From: Planctomycetota bacterium
Lineage (GTDB): Bacteria; Planctomycetota; UBA8742; UBA2392
Direction of reading: 5' to 3'
Length of the DNA: 64,000 nucleotides
Assembly (NCBI GenBank): GCA_020845475.1
Contig: JADLFN010000017.1
Location: 1-64,000, forward strand
Position numbers and translations under genes: made by a program. The notes below the pieces were generated by a model. The model made no database searches. It saw only the letters and a program-made list of their open reading frames with translations, and had not been told where the DNA came from. Within the stretch, counting starts at the first letter, position 1, and each line of letters opens with the position of its first letter. Positions 1 through 10,224 of the stretch are shown here, piece by piece.

Positions 1-253
1 GAGGAACGTCCGGGCCTTCGCTGGGCGGCGTGGGTGTGGGAGCCGGGGGCGGCGGAGGAGCCGGGGGTGTGGTGGGCGGCGTGACGGCCGGGGGCGGCAG
101 CTTCATCTTGACGCCGCCGACGCCGCGATCGTGCGTGTCGTTCTTGGTGGTGTCGTCACTCTTCAGCGTGGGCGCGGCCGGCGTCTGGGCCGATGCGGCT
201 CCAGCGCAGCACACCAGGGTGAAAGCGGCGATCCCTAGGAAAATCTTGCGCAT
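1..253 (-). CDS. Secreted Pro-rich protein, N-terminal part, truncated by window start
   Basis: Minus-strand frame from ATG at 253 stays open to the window edge: MRKIFLGIAAFTLVCCAGAASAQTPAAPTLKSDDTTKND...; clear signal peptide and Pro-rich tail. Not in the ORF track because it is truncated. Confidence 0.75.
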   Translation of the reverse strand, partial: MRKIFLGIAAFTLVCCAGAASAQTPAAPTLKSDDTTKNDTHDRGVGGVKMKLPPPAVTPPTTPPAPPPPPAPTPTPPSEGPDVP

Positions 254-723
254 TCGTATCTCCCGATTTGGAATGTGTTGATTACTGGTCAACCGACTAT
301 GCACATGCGGTGCCAATGTTCACCAGCGTGTAATTAGATTTCCACGCGCTTGCGGATGCGCCTTGTAAGCCACCATCTGGTCAAGACTTATGCGCAGACG
401 TTACGGGTCCGTAAGACCCCCTGTGGCCGCTCGCTATCGGGACCGCTCCTGACGCCCGCAGGCATTGGGCACCCTTTGGGAACATGACAACATTTCGGCG
501 CGGTCGTTCACGCGGCCGCGCATGATCCCGGCTTGCAACTTGGCCCGTAAGTTTCGGCGCGGCTTGGCCACTTGCCTTTGCGTCTGGGCTCCCCTGGGTC
601 TTCCTTTAATGTGTCGGGCGTAGCGTGCGCCGGGCATAGCCGCGAGTAATTCTCGAACCCGTTGCCTTGCAGCTTTTTGTGCACGGGCGTACACTCGCCG
701 GCCCCATCTGTTATTGCGAATTC

Positions 724-3700
724 ATGCCCAGACTTGTTTTCAAAAAGGGCGAGCAACCCCCGGTTGAAATCACCGGTGCGACTGTTCTGGGCCGTTCGGC
801 CGAGCAGGCGCAGATTGCCATCAAAGACACCCGCCTCTCGCGTGCTCACTGCAAGTTCGAGCCCAGGGATGACGGGCAGTGGGCCATTCTCGATCTTGGA
901 TCGCAGAACGGCACCTTCCTTAATGGCCGCCGTGTGCGCGAAAGCGTGCTGCGGCCCGGCGACGTTGTGACCATCGGCCAGTGCGATATTTTGTTTGAGG
1001 CCATCGGCGGCCCGACGGGCTCGGACCTGATGGCGGGCGTGGCCAGCACGCGCATTGGCCCCTCGGGCAGCCAGAAACCCGTGCCGCCCGCAAGCCCCGA
1101 TGGGCCTGCGGTGCTTGCCCTGGAAGAAGACCACGAAGAAAGCCAGAACGCCACGCGCACGGTAGTGGCGCCTGCCGCCCTGACGCTGTTGCAGGGAACG
1201 CTCAAGGACAAGATCTTCCCGCTGCTCAAGGATGTTTTCACCGTGGGCCGCAAGGCCGGCAATGACATCGTGCTCGACGGCGACGGCAAAGCCTCGGGCC
1301 AGCACGCGAAGATCACGCGCAAGGATCCGACCACCTGGGTGATCGAAGATCTCAAAAGCACCAACGGTGTCACCGTCAATGGCCACGCCGTGACGGATGC
1401 CGTGGTGCTCAAGAACGGCGCCAAGGTCATCATCGGCAGCCAGACGTTCCAGTTCACGATCCAGGGCAAGCCGCTTGAAACCTCGGGCGTCACGGCGCCC
1501 ATGAGCGCCAAGGCCGTGGCCCAGAAGCTGGCCGCCGCCAACGAGCAGGAACCCGCGCCGGAACTCGACGACGCCGCTGTCGGCAACCAGAGCGAACAGA
1601 TTGACAAAGCCGCGCTCAATGTGGAGGTGCGCGGCGGCAGCAAGAGCGGCGTGCTGTTCTCGGTGCTGGAAGTGGTGCTGGCGCTGTGCGTGGTGGGCGG
1701 CGTGCTGGCGGGCGGCTGGATGATGCTGCAGGACGAGCAGGGCGGCGGCGGTGGCGGCGGCGTGAACCCGCCCGCGGCCGAGGGCGGCGCGATCAAGACC
1801 AATGCTTCCTTTGACAAAGTTGATGCGGCGGGCATGCCCGAAGGCTGGAGTTTTGACCCGCGCGGCGGCGATTCACTCTCTATGACTGAGAGCGCGCACG
1901 GCGGCGAGCGCGCGGTGCAGCTCACGCGCTTCAACTCCAGCAACGCGATTTCTTTTCTCGCGAGCGAGCCCATTAAAGTAGAGGCCAAGGGTTACGCGGC
2001 CAGCGTGTTTGCCTTCAACAGCGAGCACACGGCCGAGCGATATGGCACGGCAATCCTGGTGCTGCTCTGGCACAAGGACGTGCGCGACAAATACTTTGCC
2101 GTCTCGCCCCTGGCCGAGGCCAGCGGGCTCAAGGCCTGGACTGAACTCAAGGGCAGCGCGGGCGCGCCCAGCGAGGCCAAGTTCGTGCGCCTGGCCGTGG
2201 GCATTTCGGGCCGCTCGGGCAGCGTGGTGTTTGACGATGCCGCGCTGAAAGCCGACGACGCGGCCCCTGCCGCGTTTGCGGGCGCAACCCTGGAATTGAA
2301 GAACGGCATGAGCTGGAGTGTTTCGCCCACGCACCAGATCACGCTTTCGCACAAGGGCGCGACGCTGCTGCGCGAAGGCACGCTGGCGATGCACCTGGTG
2401 GAAGGCCGGCAGGATCCGCTGGAGGTGGGCACGTTCCTTCAGGGCAACCCCACGCTGGAGAATTCAGGCGAAAGACTCTCGCTGCGCTATCGCTACTTTG
2501 ACCCGATGGCGGAGAAGCCCGTGGAGCTGCGCCTGGAGCTGGGCCAGAGTGCGGGCCAGGCCACGGTCGCCGCGGTATTCTCGGCGGGTGGCGCCGACAA
2601 GGCTTCCCCGAACGTCACGCTCAGTTTCATTGCCACGCCGGCCTTTGTGCCCGGCGACCTGCTGCGCATCGAGGGCGGGCACGTGGCTGAATACAAGCGC
2701 GAGCTGCCCGAAGAAGGCCGGCGCGTAACGATTTCAACCGTGCTGTGCGCCGACACCGGCACCTGCAACCGCATCGAGGCGATCAACGGCAGCGTGCCCG
2801 GCTTTGCCGCGCGCTCGGGCGCGGGCGGACGTGAACTTTTCTTCCAGGCGGCCAACGGTGTGCAACTGGCGTTTTCGCTGGGCGAGCGGCGCGAGGAATT
2901 GCGCACGCTGGCCACGCTCGTGGCGCAGACGCAGCCGGGCGAAGACCCGCTTGACCGCCTCGCGCGCGCGATCACGATCATCATGGAATTCCCCTACAAC
3001 CAGCAGGAGCTGATGCTGGCAGCGGCAGCCTGCGACAGCGTGGCCACGCACTACAAGCTGCGCCACATCGAGTTGCGCGACGGCGTGAACGTGCCCGAGC
3101 TTACCCGCAACGAGGGCCTGTACATCGCCGCCATGGATGAATCCATTACCAGCGCGCTGCGCCTCAAGGGCGAAAGCGCCAACTGGGGCGATAAAGTGCT
3201 GCCCGTGCTGCGCAAGCTGGAAGCGGACTCCATGAGTGAGTCCACCAGGCGCGCGGCTAAAACCGCCAAGCAGGCGATCGAAGAATTGCTGCAATCGGCC
3301 ACGGAGTTTGAGGAGCTGGCCAAGGTGGCGCGCAAGTCGCGCTTTGCGCTGCGCGTGGCCATTGAACAGCGCGAAAGCCGCAACCTGCTGCTCAGCGCCC
3401 AGGATTTTCTTGACAGCGGCCTTCTGACGCAGGGGCGCATCAAGCTGAAGTTCATCATCGAGAATTACCCGCGCTGCGCCAACGGCATTGCCGCCAAGTC
3501 CTTGATGGTGGCGCAGGCCGAAGCGCTGTTTGCGGAATCCGAGCAGCGGCAGAAGGACGGCCTGGGGCGCATTGCCGGCCAGCTCAAGGCCCAGTGCCGC
3601 GATACGCTCACTCTCGTGGAACAACACCTGCTGACAAGCGACAAAGTGCTGAGCGTTGAAGAACGAAGCTGGCTGACGACCGTGGGCGTGGGCGAGGACG

Positions 3701-3774
3701 CGCAGAACTGGGTGGACCAGGAAGCGAAGCTGGTGGTTCGCATACGCTTGCTGCGCGAGAAAGTCGGCAGATAG
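724..3774 (+). CDS. FHA-domain protein (two FHA domains, central TM segment, large C-terminal region)
   Basis: ORF with internal start MPRLVFKKGEQPPVEITG; two FHA-like blocks (GRSAEQAQIAIKDTRLSRAHCKFE...DLGSQNGTFLNGRRV and GRKAGNDIVLDGDGKASGQHAKI...DLKSTNGVTVNGHAV); TM VVLALCVVGGVLAGGWMML. Confidence 0.9.
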   Translation: MPRLVFKKGEQPPVEITGATVLGRSAEQAQIAIKDTRLSRAHCKFEPRDDGQWAILDLGSQNGTFLNGRRVRESVLRPGDVVTIGQCDILFEAIGGPTGSDLMAGVASTRIGPSGSQKPVPPASPDGPAVLALEEDHEESQNATRTVVAPAALTLLQGTLKDKIFPLLKDVFTVGRKAGNDIVLDGDGKASGQHAKITRKDPTTWVIEDLKSTNGVTVNGHAVTDAVVLKNGAKVIIGSQTFQFTIQGKPLETSGVTAPMSAKAVAQKLAAANEQEPAPELDDAAVGNQSEQIDKAALNVEVRGGSKSGVLFSVLEVVLALCVVGGVLAGGWMMLQDEQGGGGGGGVNPPAAEGGAIKTNASFDKVDAAGMPEGWSFDPRGGDSLSMTESAHGGERAVQLTRFNSSNAISFLASEPIKVEAKGYAASVFAFNSEHTAERYGTAILVLLWHKDVRDKYFAVSPLAEASGLKAWTELKGSAGAPSEAKFVRLAVGISGRSGSVVFDDAALKADDAAPAAFAGATLELKNGMSWSVSPTHQITLSHKGATLLREGTLAMHLVEGRQDPLEVGTFLQGNPTLENSGERLSLRYRYFDPMAEKPVELRLELGQSAGQATVAAVFSAGGADKASPNVTLSFIATPAFVPGDLLRIEGGHVAEYKRELPEEGRRVTISTVLCADTGTCNRIEAINGSVPGFAARSGAGGRELFFQAANGVQLAFSLGERREELRTLATLVAQTQPGEDPLDRLARAITIIMEFPYNQQELMLAAAACDSVATHYKLRHIELRDGVNVPELTRNEGLYIAAMDESITSALRLKGESANWGDKVLPVLRKLEADSMSESTRRAAKTAKQAIEELLQSATEFEELAKVARKSRFALRVAIEQRESRNLLLSAQDFLDSGLLTQGRIKLKFIIENYPRCANGIAAKSLMVAQAEALFAESEQRQKDGLGRIAGQLKAQCRDTLTLVEQHLLTSDKVLSVEERSWLTTVGVGEDAQNWVDQEAKLVVRIRLLREKVGR

Positions 3775-3783
3775 CCGCCCTGC

Positions 3784-3979
3784 ACGAACTACGAAACACG
3801 AAACACGGAACACGAAACACGGAACACGAATCACGGAACACGGAACACGAAGCACGAAGCACGAATCACGAATCACGAAACACGAAGCACGAAACACGGA
3901 ACACGAAACACGAAACACGGTACACGAAGCACGAAGCACGAAACACGAAACACGAAGCACGAAACACGGAACACGAAAC
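3784..3979. repeat. Heptanucleotide tandem array, 28 units, consensus ACGAAAC
   Basis: Read directly: 28 x 7 nt = 196 nt; ACG invariant, variation at positions 4-7 (acgaaac/acggaac/acgaagc/acgaatc/acggtac/acgaact). Ends 1 nt before the ATG of the next gene. Confidence 0.97.
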
Positions 3980-3980
3980 A

Positions 3981-5639
3981 ATGGCCTACGGCGTTGATAT
4001 CGGCAGTGCGCTCACCATGCTCGTGAATCTTTCGGGCCAGGGCAGCGCCGTAAAGATGCAGAAAGCCATGGTGCTGCCCGGCGTCAAGGTGGACACCGAC
4101 CAGAAGCCTGAAACGTTCTCTTCCCAGGCCATGGCCTCCACCTGGCGCGGCTTGCGCTCGCTGGGCGTCAAGCCGGGCAAGCCGGTTACGCTGATCCCCG
4201 GGCGCGATATTGTTTACCGCACGATTGCAGTCAGCGGCCCTGATTCACGCGTGATTGAATCCATGGTGCGCCTGGAGGCCGATGAAATCTCCGGCGGCAC
4301 AGGCGGCATTCTTGGCGCGCACATCATGGGCCAGGCACCCGATGGCTCCCCCACCGCGGTCATCGGTCTGGCGCGCGATGCCGTGGTTGATCATTACGCT
4401 TCCTCGCTGCTGGCCATGGGCCTGGATCCTTCGCTGCTCGTGCCCGGCTGTGTCGCGCTCTATTCCGCATACCAGCTCTCGGGCGACATGGCCTTTGAGG
4501 GCGTGTACCTGATTGCCAACATCGGCGATGAAGTCACCGATGTGATCATGGTGAAAGAGGGCAGCCTGCTGTTCGCGCGCACCGTGGCCATCGGCGTGAA
4601 CGATTTCCTTGATCGCCTCGGCCCCGAGTATGGCGGCAACCGCGACGCGATCCGCCAGGTGCTGTTCCGCGACATAGACCTGCGCCCCGGCGTCGCCGCC
4701 GAGAACATTTCCGCCGATCGCGGCGTGGAGGCCGGCCAGGAAGTCGCCTCGCGCCTGTTCCAGCAGATCGGCGGCGTGATCATGCTCGCCAAGGGCGCGC
4801 ACTCCGACCCCAAGCTTGACGCCACGCGCATTTCGCTCTGCGGCCCCGGCGCCGCCATCCCCGGCCTGCGCGAATTGATGATGCAGCGCACGCGCAAGAC
4901 CGTCGAAATCTTCGACCCGCTCAGCGGCCTTACGCTCGAAGGCGTGGACGACTCCACGCGCGAAACCGCCGAGAGCTACCGCCCCGCGCTCACGCTCGCG
5001 ATCGGCCTGGCGCGCATCGCCACCGATAAGCAGGCCTCGCGCATGCACTTCGTGCCGGGCAGCGTGCGCAAGCGGCGCGAATTCCTCAACAAAAGCCTGT
5101 TCCTTTATCTCGCCGCCGCAATCGTGCTTGCGGTGCTGATGCCCACCTACCTGCTGGCGCGCAAAACACTCGCCGACATGACCGCCGGCGAATCCGAACT
5201 CAAGGCCGAAATCAGCCGCTACTCCGGCCCCTCGGGCCAGATGCCCGCGCGCAACGAAGCCTACGAAGAAGCGCAGCGCAAGGCCGCCGTCTCGCTCAGC
5301 ACCGTGGGCCCGGGCAACACCGCCACCAAAGTGCTCACCGAGTTCGCCGCCAGGCGCCCCGAAACCGTGCAGATTCGCAAGGTCGATCTCGTGCAGTCGC
5401 CCAAGAAGGGTGATGCCGCGCCCGCACCCGCGCCGCAACTGGTGTTCGAGTTCTTCATCGAGCGCAAGGGCACAAGCGATCCCAAGGCGGTGCGCGACCA
5501 GTTGCGCGACATCCTCAAGGCGCTGCCCGGCGTGCTCAGCGTAGCACCCGAGGGCATCGACAAAGAAACCACCAAAGTGCAGGGCCTGGAAGTGACCTTC
5601 CGCGTTGAGCTCAAGATCGAGGAGGACGTCAAGCCATGA
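3981..5639 (+). CDS. PilM-like actin-fold ATPase fused to a PilN/GspL-like TM region
   Basis: N-term MAYGVDIGSALTMLVNLSGQG; central actin-like region; C-terminal TM SLFLYLAAAIVLAVLMPTYLLARK plus ferredoxin-like tail typical of PilN/GspL. Confidence 0.75.
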   Translation: MAYGVDIGSALTMLVNLSGQGSAVKMQKAMVLPGVKVDTDQKPETFSSQAMASTWRGLRSLGVKPGKPVTLIPGRDIVYRTIAVSGPDSRVIESMVRLEADEISGGTGGILGAHIMGQAPDGSPTAVIGLARDAVVDHYASSLLAMGLDPSLLVPGCVALYSAYQLSGDMAFEGVYLIANIGDEVTDVIMVKEGSLLFARTVAIGVNDFLDRLGPEYGGNRDAIRQVLFRDIDLRPGVAAENISADRGVEAGQEVASRLFQQIGGVIMLAKGAHSDPKLDATRISLCGPGAAIPGLRELMMQRTRKTVEIFDPLSGLTLEGVDDSTRETAESYRPALTLAIGLARIATDKQASRMHFVPGSVRKRREFLNKSLFLYLAAAIVLAVLMPTYLLARKTLADMTAGESELKAEISRYSGPSGQMPARNEAYEEAQRKAAVSLSTVGPGNTATKVLTEFAARRPETVQIRKVDLVQSPKKGDAAPAPAPQLVFEFFIERKGTSDPKAVRDQLRDILKALPGVLSVAPEGIDKETTKVQGLEVTFRVELKIEEDVKP

Positions 5640-6580
5640 ACGTTCTCAGAAAACATGGACGCTTCATCGTGGCGCTGATCGTGCTCGTCGTGCTCGCGGC
5701 GTGGGGCCACTCGGCCGTGGGCGAGATGAGCGAGACGATCGATAAAAAGCAGCAAAGCCTCAACGCCGCCATGAAGGGCCATTACGCGCGCGTGTTCGCC
5801 GATGCCAAGGCCAGCGCGGGCAAGCCCGCCAACGTGCAGTCGCTGATCATCGGCGAGAAAACGCTCAAGACGCAGGAGCTCGAGGAAAAACGCAACGCGC
5901 TCATGCAGTTCCGCCCCGACCCGCGCTTCACGCTCGCGCCCGTCGAGGCCAAGGGCGGCAACGACGCCGACAAAAAAGACTACTTCACCAACACCATGTT
6001 CAGCCAGGTGCGCGCCGAACTTGAACGCGCCCGATACTTCCGGCCCAAGTTCGAAGACCCCGCGCCTTTGGGTTTCTCCGTCGAGGCTTCGGCGATCAAG
6101 CCCGAGAACGTGGCCGAGCTGCTGCTCAAGCTCGATATCGCCCGCGAAGTCTGCAACTGCGCCGAGCGCGCCGGCGTGCAATCGCTCGATAAACTCAACT
6201 TCGATGATGGCTACGGCGCCAAACTCGGCCAGCGCGGGTTGCCCACGCTGCCGGGCCCGATGCTGGCGGACAAGACGCGCCAGCCCGCTTACCTCGAGGT
6301 GCGCGCCCTGACCGTGAACCTGCGCGGCAACGAGCGCGCGGTTTACAACCTGCTGATCGAGCTGCAGCGGCCGGTCAAGGGCGAATTGCGCGACCGCTAC
6401 CTGGCCGTGGAAGCTTTCAGCTTCAGCAAACCCGATCTCTACGAGCCCGCCGACGACCTCGTCAGCGTGACATTGACCGTGGTGGCCTACAAAGTGAACA
6501 GCGACGGGTTTGTGCCCGGCGGCAAGAAAAAGGAAGCAGAGACAACCACCACAACCAGCGGCGGCGGGCGATTCAGGTAG
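5636..6580 (+). CDS. Single-pass inner-membrane protein, possible PilO/GspM-like pilus assembly component
   Basis: Overlaps upstream gene by 4 nt (ATGA); N-term TM FIVALIVLVVLAAWGHSAVG; position after PilM/N-like gene. Confidence 0.55.
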   Translation: MNVLRKHGRFIVALIVLVVLAAWGHSAVGEMSETIDKKQQSLNAAMKGHYARVFADAKASAGKPANVQSLIIGEKTLKTQELEEKRNALMQFRPDPRFTLAPVEAKGGNDADKKDYFTNTMFSQVRAELERARYFRPKFEDPAPLGFSVEASAIKPENVAELLLKLDIAREVCNCAERAGVQSLDKLNFDDGYGAKLGQRGLPTLPGPMLADKTRQPAYLEVRALTVNLRGNERAVYNLLIELQRPVKGELRDRYLAVEAFSFSKPDLYEPADDLVSVTLTVVAYKVNSDGFVPGGKKKEAETTTTTSGGGRFR

Positions 6581-6618
6581 GGCGGTGATTCGTCAAGCAC
6601 AGGGGCTGGAGCACAAGC

Positions 6619-6638
6619 ACGAAACACGGACCACGAGC
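6619..6638. repeat. Short ACGAAAC-type heptamer run (acgaaac acggacc acgagc)
   Basis: Same heptamer family as 3784-3979; ends directly at the ATG of the next gene (6639). Confidence 0.8.
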
Positions 6639-7139
6639 ATGAACGACATCCTCAAAAAGCTCGAAGAGAACAAGGAGAAGCTGCTGTTTGGCTTCGTGGT
6701 GCTCATGGCCGTGATGATTGCGCTCAAGACGCCCTGGGGCGGGGCCGGCACACAGGACATCAACAACAAAGCTCGCGACGCAGCGATCACCGCCTTTGGC
6801 GACCGCGGCCGCGCGGAACAGATCCTCAAGGAAGTCAAATCGCCCGAGCCGCCCAAGTCGCTGCCGCTCGATGAAAGCGGCATCGCGCGCCGTTTCTATG
6901 ACGACCGCGCGCGCTTTGTTGCGCCCAAGGCCTCGGCCTATGTGCGCGGCTCGGAATCACTCGAACGCCTGCCCGCCCTTTCGCTCTCGTTCCCCGGTTT
7001 CACCACACTGCCGGATTACCGCCTGATCGCCGGCCCCAGCCCCGTTGCCGACCAGACCAGCAACTACGTGCCGCGCGACGAGCGCCCCGTCGAGCTCACG
7101 CGCAAGGAAACCAGCGAGTTCTCGGGAGACGGAAGATGA
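6639..7139 (+). CDS. Hypothetical membrane-anchored protein of the pilus-like cluster
   Basis: MNDILKKLEENKEKLLFGFVVLMAVMIALKT...; coupled to the next ORF by 4-nt overlap. Confidence 0.65.
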   Translation: MNDILKKLEENKEKLLFGFVVLMAVMIALKTPWGGAGTQDINNKARDAAITAFGDRGRAEQILKEVKSPEPPKSLPLDESGIARRFYDDRARFVAPKASAYVRGSESLERLPALSLSFPGFTTLPDYRLIAGPSPVADQTSNYVPRDERPVELTRKETSEFSGDGR

Positions 7140-10100
7140 TTGGCTCGCGGAATTCCCTCGGCACCAACTGCGTCGGCACCGGCCCGGCTGCCCCCATCAA
7201 GAGCCGCTTCACCCTGGTGCTCCTCCTGGCCTGCGCGCTTGCCGGCGCGCTGTCAGCCCAGGAAGCGCCCAATCTTGAAGAGAAGCCGCGCTCGAACCTG
7301 GTCATCCGCGTTGAGGGTGCCACGCGCGACTGGGAAGTCATGCCCGTGGCGCTGATGTACCGCAGCGGCGGCAAGGGCACGATTGCGAACAGCCAGGGCC
7401 TGCTCAAGCTCGACCGCGAGAAGTGGCCCTCCACGGGCGCGCCCAAGCGCTACAAGCTTGATGATTGGCGCAAGTTGTTCCAGGAATTCACCGGCGCCGA
7501 CGAGCGCGCCAAGGCCGCCAATTTTGAATTCCAGGCACGCAACCCGCGCGCGCCCAACCTGCAGGGCGTGGTCACGGAAAAAACCGCGGGCCGCACCACC
7601 GTTTACGTGGTGCCCGCCGACAAAGTCAAAATCATCGGCTATCCGCAGACGTGGATCAACATCTACGAGGATTACGTCAACAAGGTGCAGGGCCCCGAGC
7701 GCCGCGTGGCCGTAAAAATGTGGGAAGAGGCTTTCCGCTCCACGATCGAAAACCCGGAGCAGGTCGCGACCGGCTTCTCCACCGAGGAGCGCAACGAGTT
7801 CGCGCAGTTCTACCAGCGCCAGTTCGAGTTCATCCGCAACGAAAACCCGCAGGACCCCGCGATTTACCAGGAGCTGGCCGATTACCACCGCACGCGCGGC
7901 AACCTCGACGCCGAGCTTTCGATCTACCTTGACGGCATCGCCAACGGCGTGCCCTCGCCCAAGCTTGAGGAATTCGCGCTCAGCGTGGGCCGCATCTTCG
8001 TGACGCGCCTGGCCCTTTACCCCGAGGCCATCGCCTACCTCGACATGGCAAGCGCCTACGCCGAGGCGCGCTACCTCAAGGCCCGCTGCCAGATAGAAAT
8101 GGGCCAGACCGTCGCGGCCCGCGCCACGCTGCGCGACCTGCTGGCCGCGCTCGCCCAGGGCGGTGAAACGGCGCTCGTCACCACGCTCAGCGCCGAAGAT
8201 GAAAACGGCCGCGCCAACCTGATGCTCGCGCGCGTCGAGTTCGATGAAGTCCAGTTCAAGCCCGCCGAGGCCACGATCAAGCTCATTCCCGCCGCAAGCC
8301 AGAGCTACCAGGAGGGCCAGGTGCTGCTCGCCGCCATGCTTACCCAGCGCGGCTTGCGCGACGACCACCAGAAAGTGAAAGAGGTGCTCGACCCGCTCAA
8401 GGTGGTGCTCGACGGCAAGAAGCTCAAGCCCGAAGATCCCAACGCGATCATTCCCTTTGACCCGTTGATGAGCCAGGCGCTGGTGCTTTACGCGCAAACC
8501 GATGCGCAGTTCCGGCAGGCGATCGACCCCAAGGCCAAGCCTCAGACTCCCAACGCCACGATTCTCACGCTGCTCAACGTGGCCAAGGCCACCGATCCGC
8601 TTTCGGGCGAGCCCTATCTCGCCGAAGGCCGCCTCAAGCAGCGCCTGGGCGATTTCGTGGGCGCGCTCGAGGCCTACAACGCCGGGCTGGTGATCGAGCC
8701 CAATTCCGTGCGCCTGAGTTACTCCGTGGCATCGCTCAAGAACAAGGCGGGCGCCCTGGACGAAGCCAAGGACCTGTGCTCGCGCTGCCTGCGCCAGGAT
8801 GCGCGTTTTCATCCGGCACTGGTGATGCTGGGCGAAATCGCAATCTCCGAGCTTGACCGCCTGCGCGAAAACCTGATTTCGCGCCGCGCCGCGGGCGAAG
8901 CCGTGGACATCGAAGCCGAGCTTTTGCCCGTGCTCAAGGAAGCCGCGGCGTTTCTGGTGGGAGCGCTGGAGGTTCAGCCCAACCTGCCCGCGGTCAAGCT
9001 GACGCTGGCTTCGCTCTATCTGCAACTGGCGGAAATCGCGCCGGCCACGATCAACTCGCGCGCCGATGCCGACAAATTGCGCCGCGCCTATCTTTCCAAG
9101 GCGCGTGACCTGGCCCTTGAGCTCATGGGCTCGGTGCGCAAGCTCGCCGAGCGCACCACCCTGACCGAGGACGCCACGCTTGAGGAAATCGCGGCCACGC
9201 CCACGCCCGCGTGCTTCAACGTTTACGCCTTTGCCTGTTACTCGCTGGGCGATTTTGCGCCCGCGCGCCAGGCGCTGGAAGAACACCTGCGCATCGTGCG
9301 CGGCCCCGATGCGCGCAAATATTTCGCCACCGCCAAAGTGCTCAACGAATACCGCGGCAGCGAGAAGGCGCCCTCGCCCGCCGTGACCTACGCCGAGCGC
9401 TGGCTGGCCGCAATCCGCGCCAACGAGCGCCAGTTCGTCGAGCGCGACAACTTCGAGGGCCAGTACGACCCCGGCTTTTACGGCCAGTGGAACATCGTCA
9501 ACGCGCCCAAGGCCGACCTCGGCTTCATGAAATCGCAAAACGCCGGCATCAAGAAGGGCGACCTGGTGCTGGGTGTGGACAAGCAGCGCGAAAGCGACGT
9601 TGTCTCGCGCCTGAGCGCACCCAAGGATTACGCCACACTCACGCGCTTTGCCGCGCGTTTGCGCAAGCGCGGAGACATCGGCATGTTCCGCGGCATTGCG
9701 CTCACGCGCCTTTCCACCAACACCGGCAAGGGCGGCGCCGCGCCTACCACCACCGTCATGCTCGGCGTTGACCCGCAGGGTCAGGTGTTCTGGCAGGTGC
9801 GCAAGTTCAAGCTTGATGACCAGGCAAAGCAGGAAGAAGTGATCGCCGGCGACCTGATTGACATCCGCACTTACAACGGGCCCATTGGCGCCGAGTCGCC
9901 GCTCAACCTCGCGCTGCTGCGCCGCATGAGCAAAGACCGCAGCTCGATCGTGTACGTGGCCGTGGTCAACGGCTACGAAATTGAGCTGCCGCTGCCCGAA
10001 AGCGCCTCGGATGCGCGCAGCCCCAACCTCGACGACAAAACGCTCAAGATCGGCTGCGACTTCTTCATGTTCGGCGTGCAGGAAACCGGCGGCGAAATGG

Positions 10101-10153
10101 CCGTCGAAGGCGTCGAGTTCGTCTTCGACAGCGGCCTGGGTAAGCCTGAGTAA
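7136..10153 (+). CDS. Large secreted tetratricopeptide-repeat protein
   Basis: 1005-aa ORF with signal peptide (TLVLLLACALAGALSAQ) and TPR-like repeats (e.g. EPYLAEGRLKQRLGDFVGALEAYNAGLVIEPNSVRLSY). Confidence 0.8.
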   Translation: MIGSRNSLGTNCVGTGPAAPIKSRFTLVLLLACALAGALSAQEAPNLEEKPRSNLVIRVEGATRDWEVMPVALMYRSGGKGTIANSQGLLKLDREKWPSTGAPKRYKLDDWRKLFQEFTGADERAKAANFEFQARNPRAPNLQGVVTEKTAGRTTVYVVPADKVKIIGYPQTWINIYEDYVNKVQGPERRVAVKMWEEAFRSTIENPEQVATGFSTEERNEFAQFYQRQFEFIRNENPQDPAIYQELADYHRTRGNLDAELSIYLDGIANGVPSPKLEEFALSVGRIFVTRLALYPEAIAYLDMASAYAEARYLKARCQIEMGQTVAARATLRDLLAALAQGGETALVTTLSAEDENGRANLMLARVEFDEVQFKPAEATIKLIPAASQSYQEGQVLLAAMLTQRGLRDDHQKVKEVLDPLKVVLDGKKLKPEDPNAIIPFDPLMSQALVLYAQTDAQFRQAIDPKAKPQTPNATILTLLNVAKATDPLSGEPYLAEGRLKQRLGDFVGALEAYNAGLVIEPNSVRLSYSVASLKNKAGALDEAKDLCSRCLRQDARFHPALVMLGEIAISELDRLRENLISRRAAGEAVDIEAELLPVLKEAAAFLVGALEVQPNLPAVKLTLASLYLQLAEIAPATINSRADADKLRRAYLSKARDLALELMGSVRKLAERTTLTEDATLEEIAATPTPACFNVYAFACYSLGDFAPARQALEEHLRIVRGPDARKYFATAKVLNEYRGSEKAPSPAVTYAERWLAAIRANERQFVERDNFEGQYDPGFYGQWNIVNAPKADLGFMKSQNAGIKKGDLVLGVDKQRESDVVSRLSAPKDYATLTRFAARLRKRGDIGMFRGIALTRLSTNTGKGGAAPTTTVMLGVDPQGQVFWQVRKFKLDDQAKQEEVIAGDLIDIRTYNGPIGAESPLNLALLRRMSKDRSSIVYVAVVNGYEIELPLPESASDARSPNLDDKTLKIGCDFFMFGVQETGGEMAVEGVEFVFDSGLGKPE

Positions 10154-10156
10154 GGC

Positions 10157-10224
10157 AATTCAAAATGCAAAATTCAAAATTCAAAATTGGCTCGGGCGCG
10201 CGCGGCGGCAATTTTGAATTTGCG
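10157..10224. repeat. Heptamer element AATTCAA x4-5 with inverted right arm
   Basis: Left arm AATTCAA AATGCAA AATTCAA AATTCAA AATTGG (10157-10190); right arm CAATTTTGAATTTGCG (10209-10224); 13-bp perfect inverted match AAATTCAAAATTG/CAATTTTGAATTT. Confidence 0.9.

Noticed and set aside
3784-3979. Regular direct repeats resembling a CRISPR array
   Set aside because: Units are 7 nt, contiguous and without spacers; no cas genes. It is a heptamer tandem repeat.
2734-3981. 415-aa minus-strand ORF running through the ACGAAAC array (Phe/Val/Leu/Arg/Cys repeats MFRVPCFVLRVSCFVLRASC...)
   Set aside because: Its repetitive N-terminus is just translation of the heptamer array and the rest is antisense to the FHA gene. 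Worth noting only because the array is open in this frame.
7253-9538. 761-aa minus-strand ORF opposite the TPR protein
   Set aside because: Antisense shadow ORF produced by high GC3 codon use; His/Arg/Ala-rich composition, no domain, no signal peptide.
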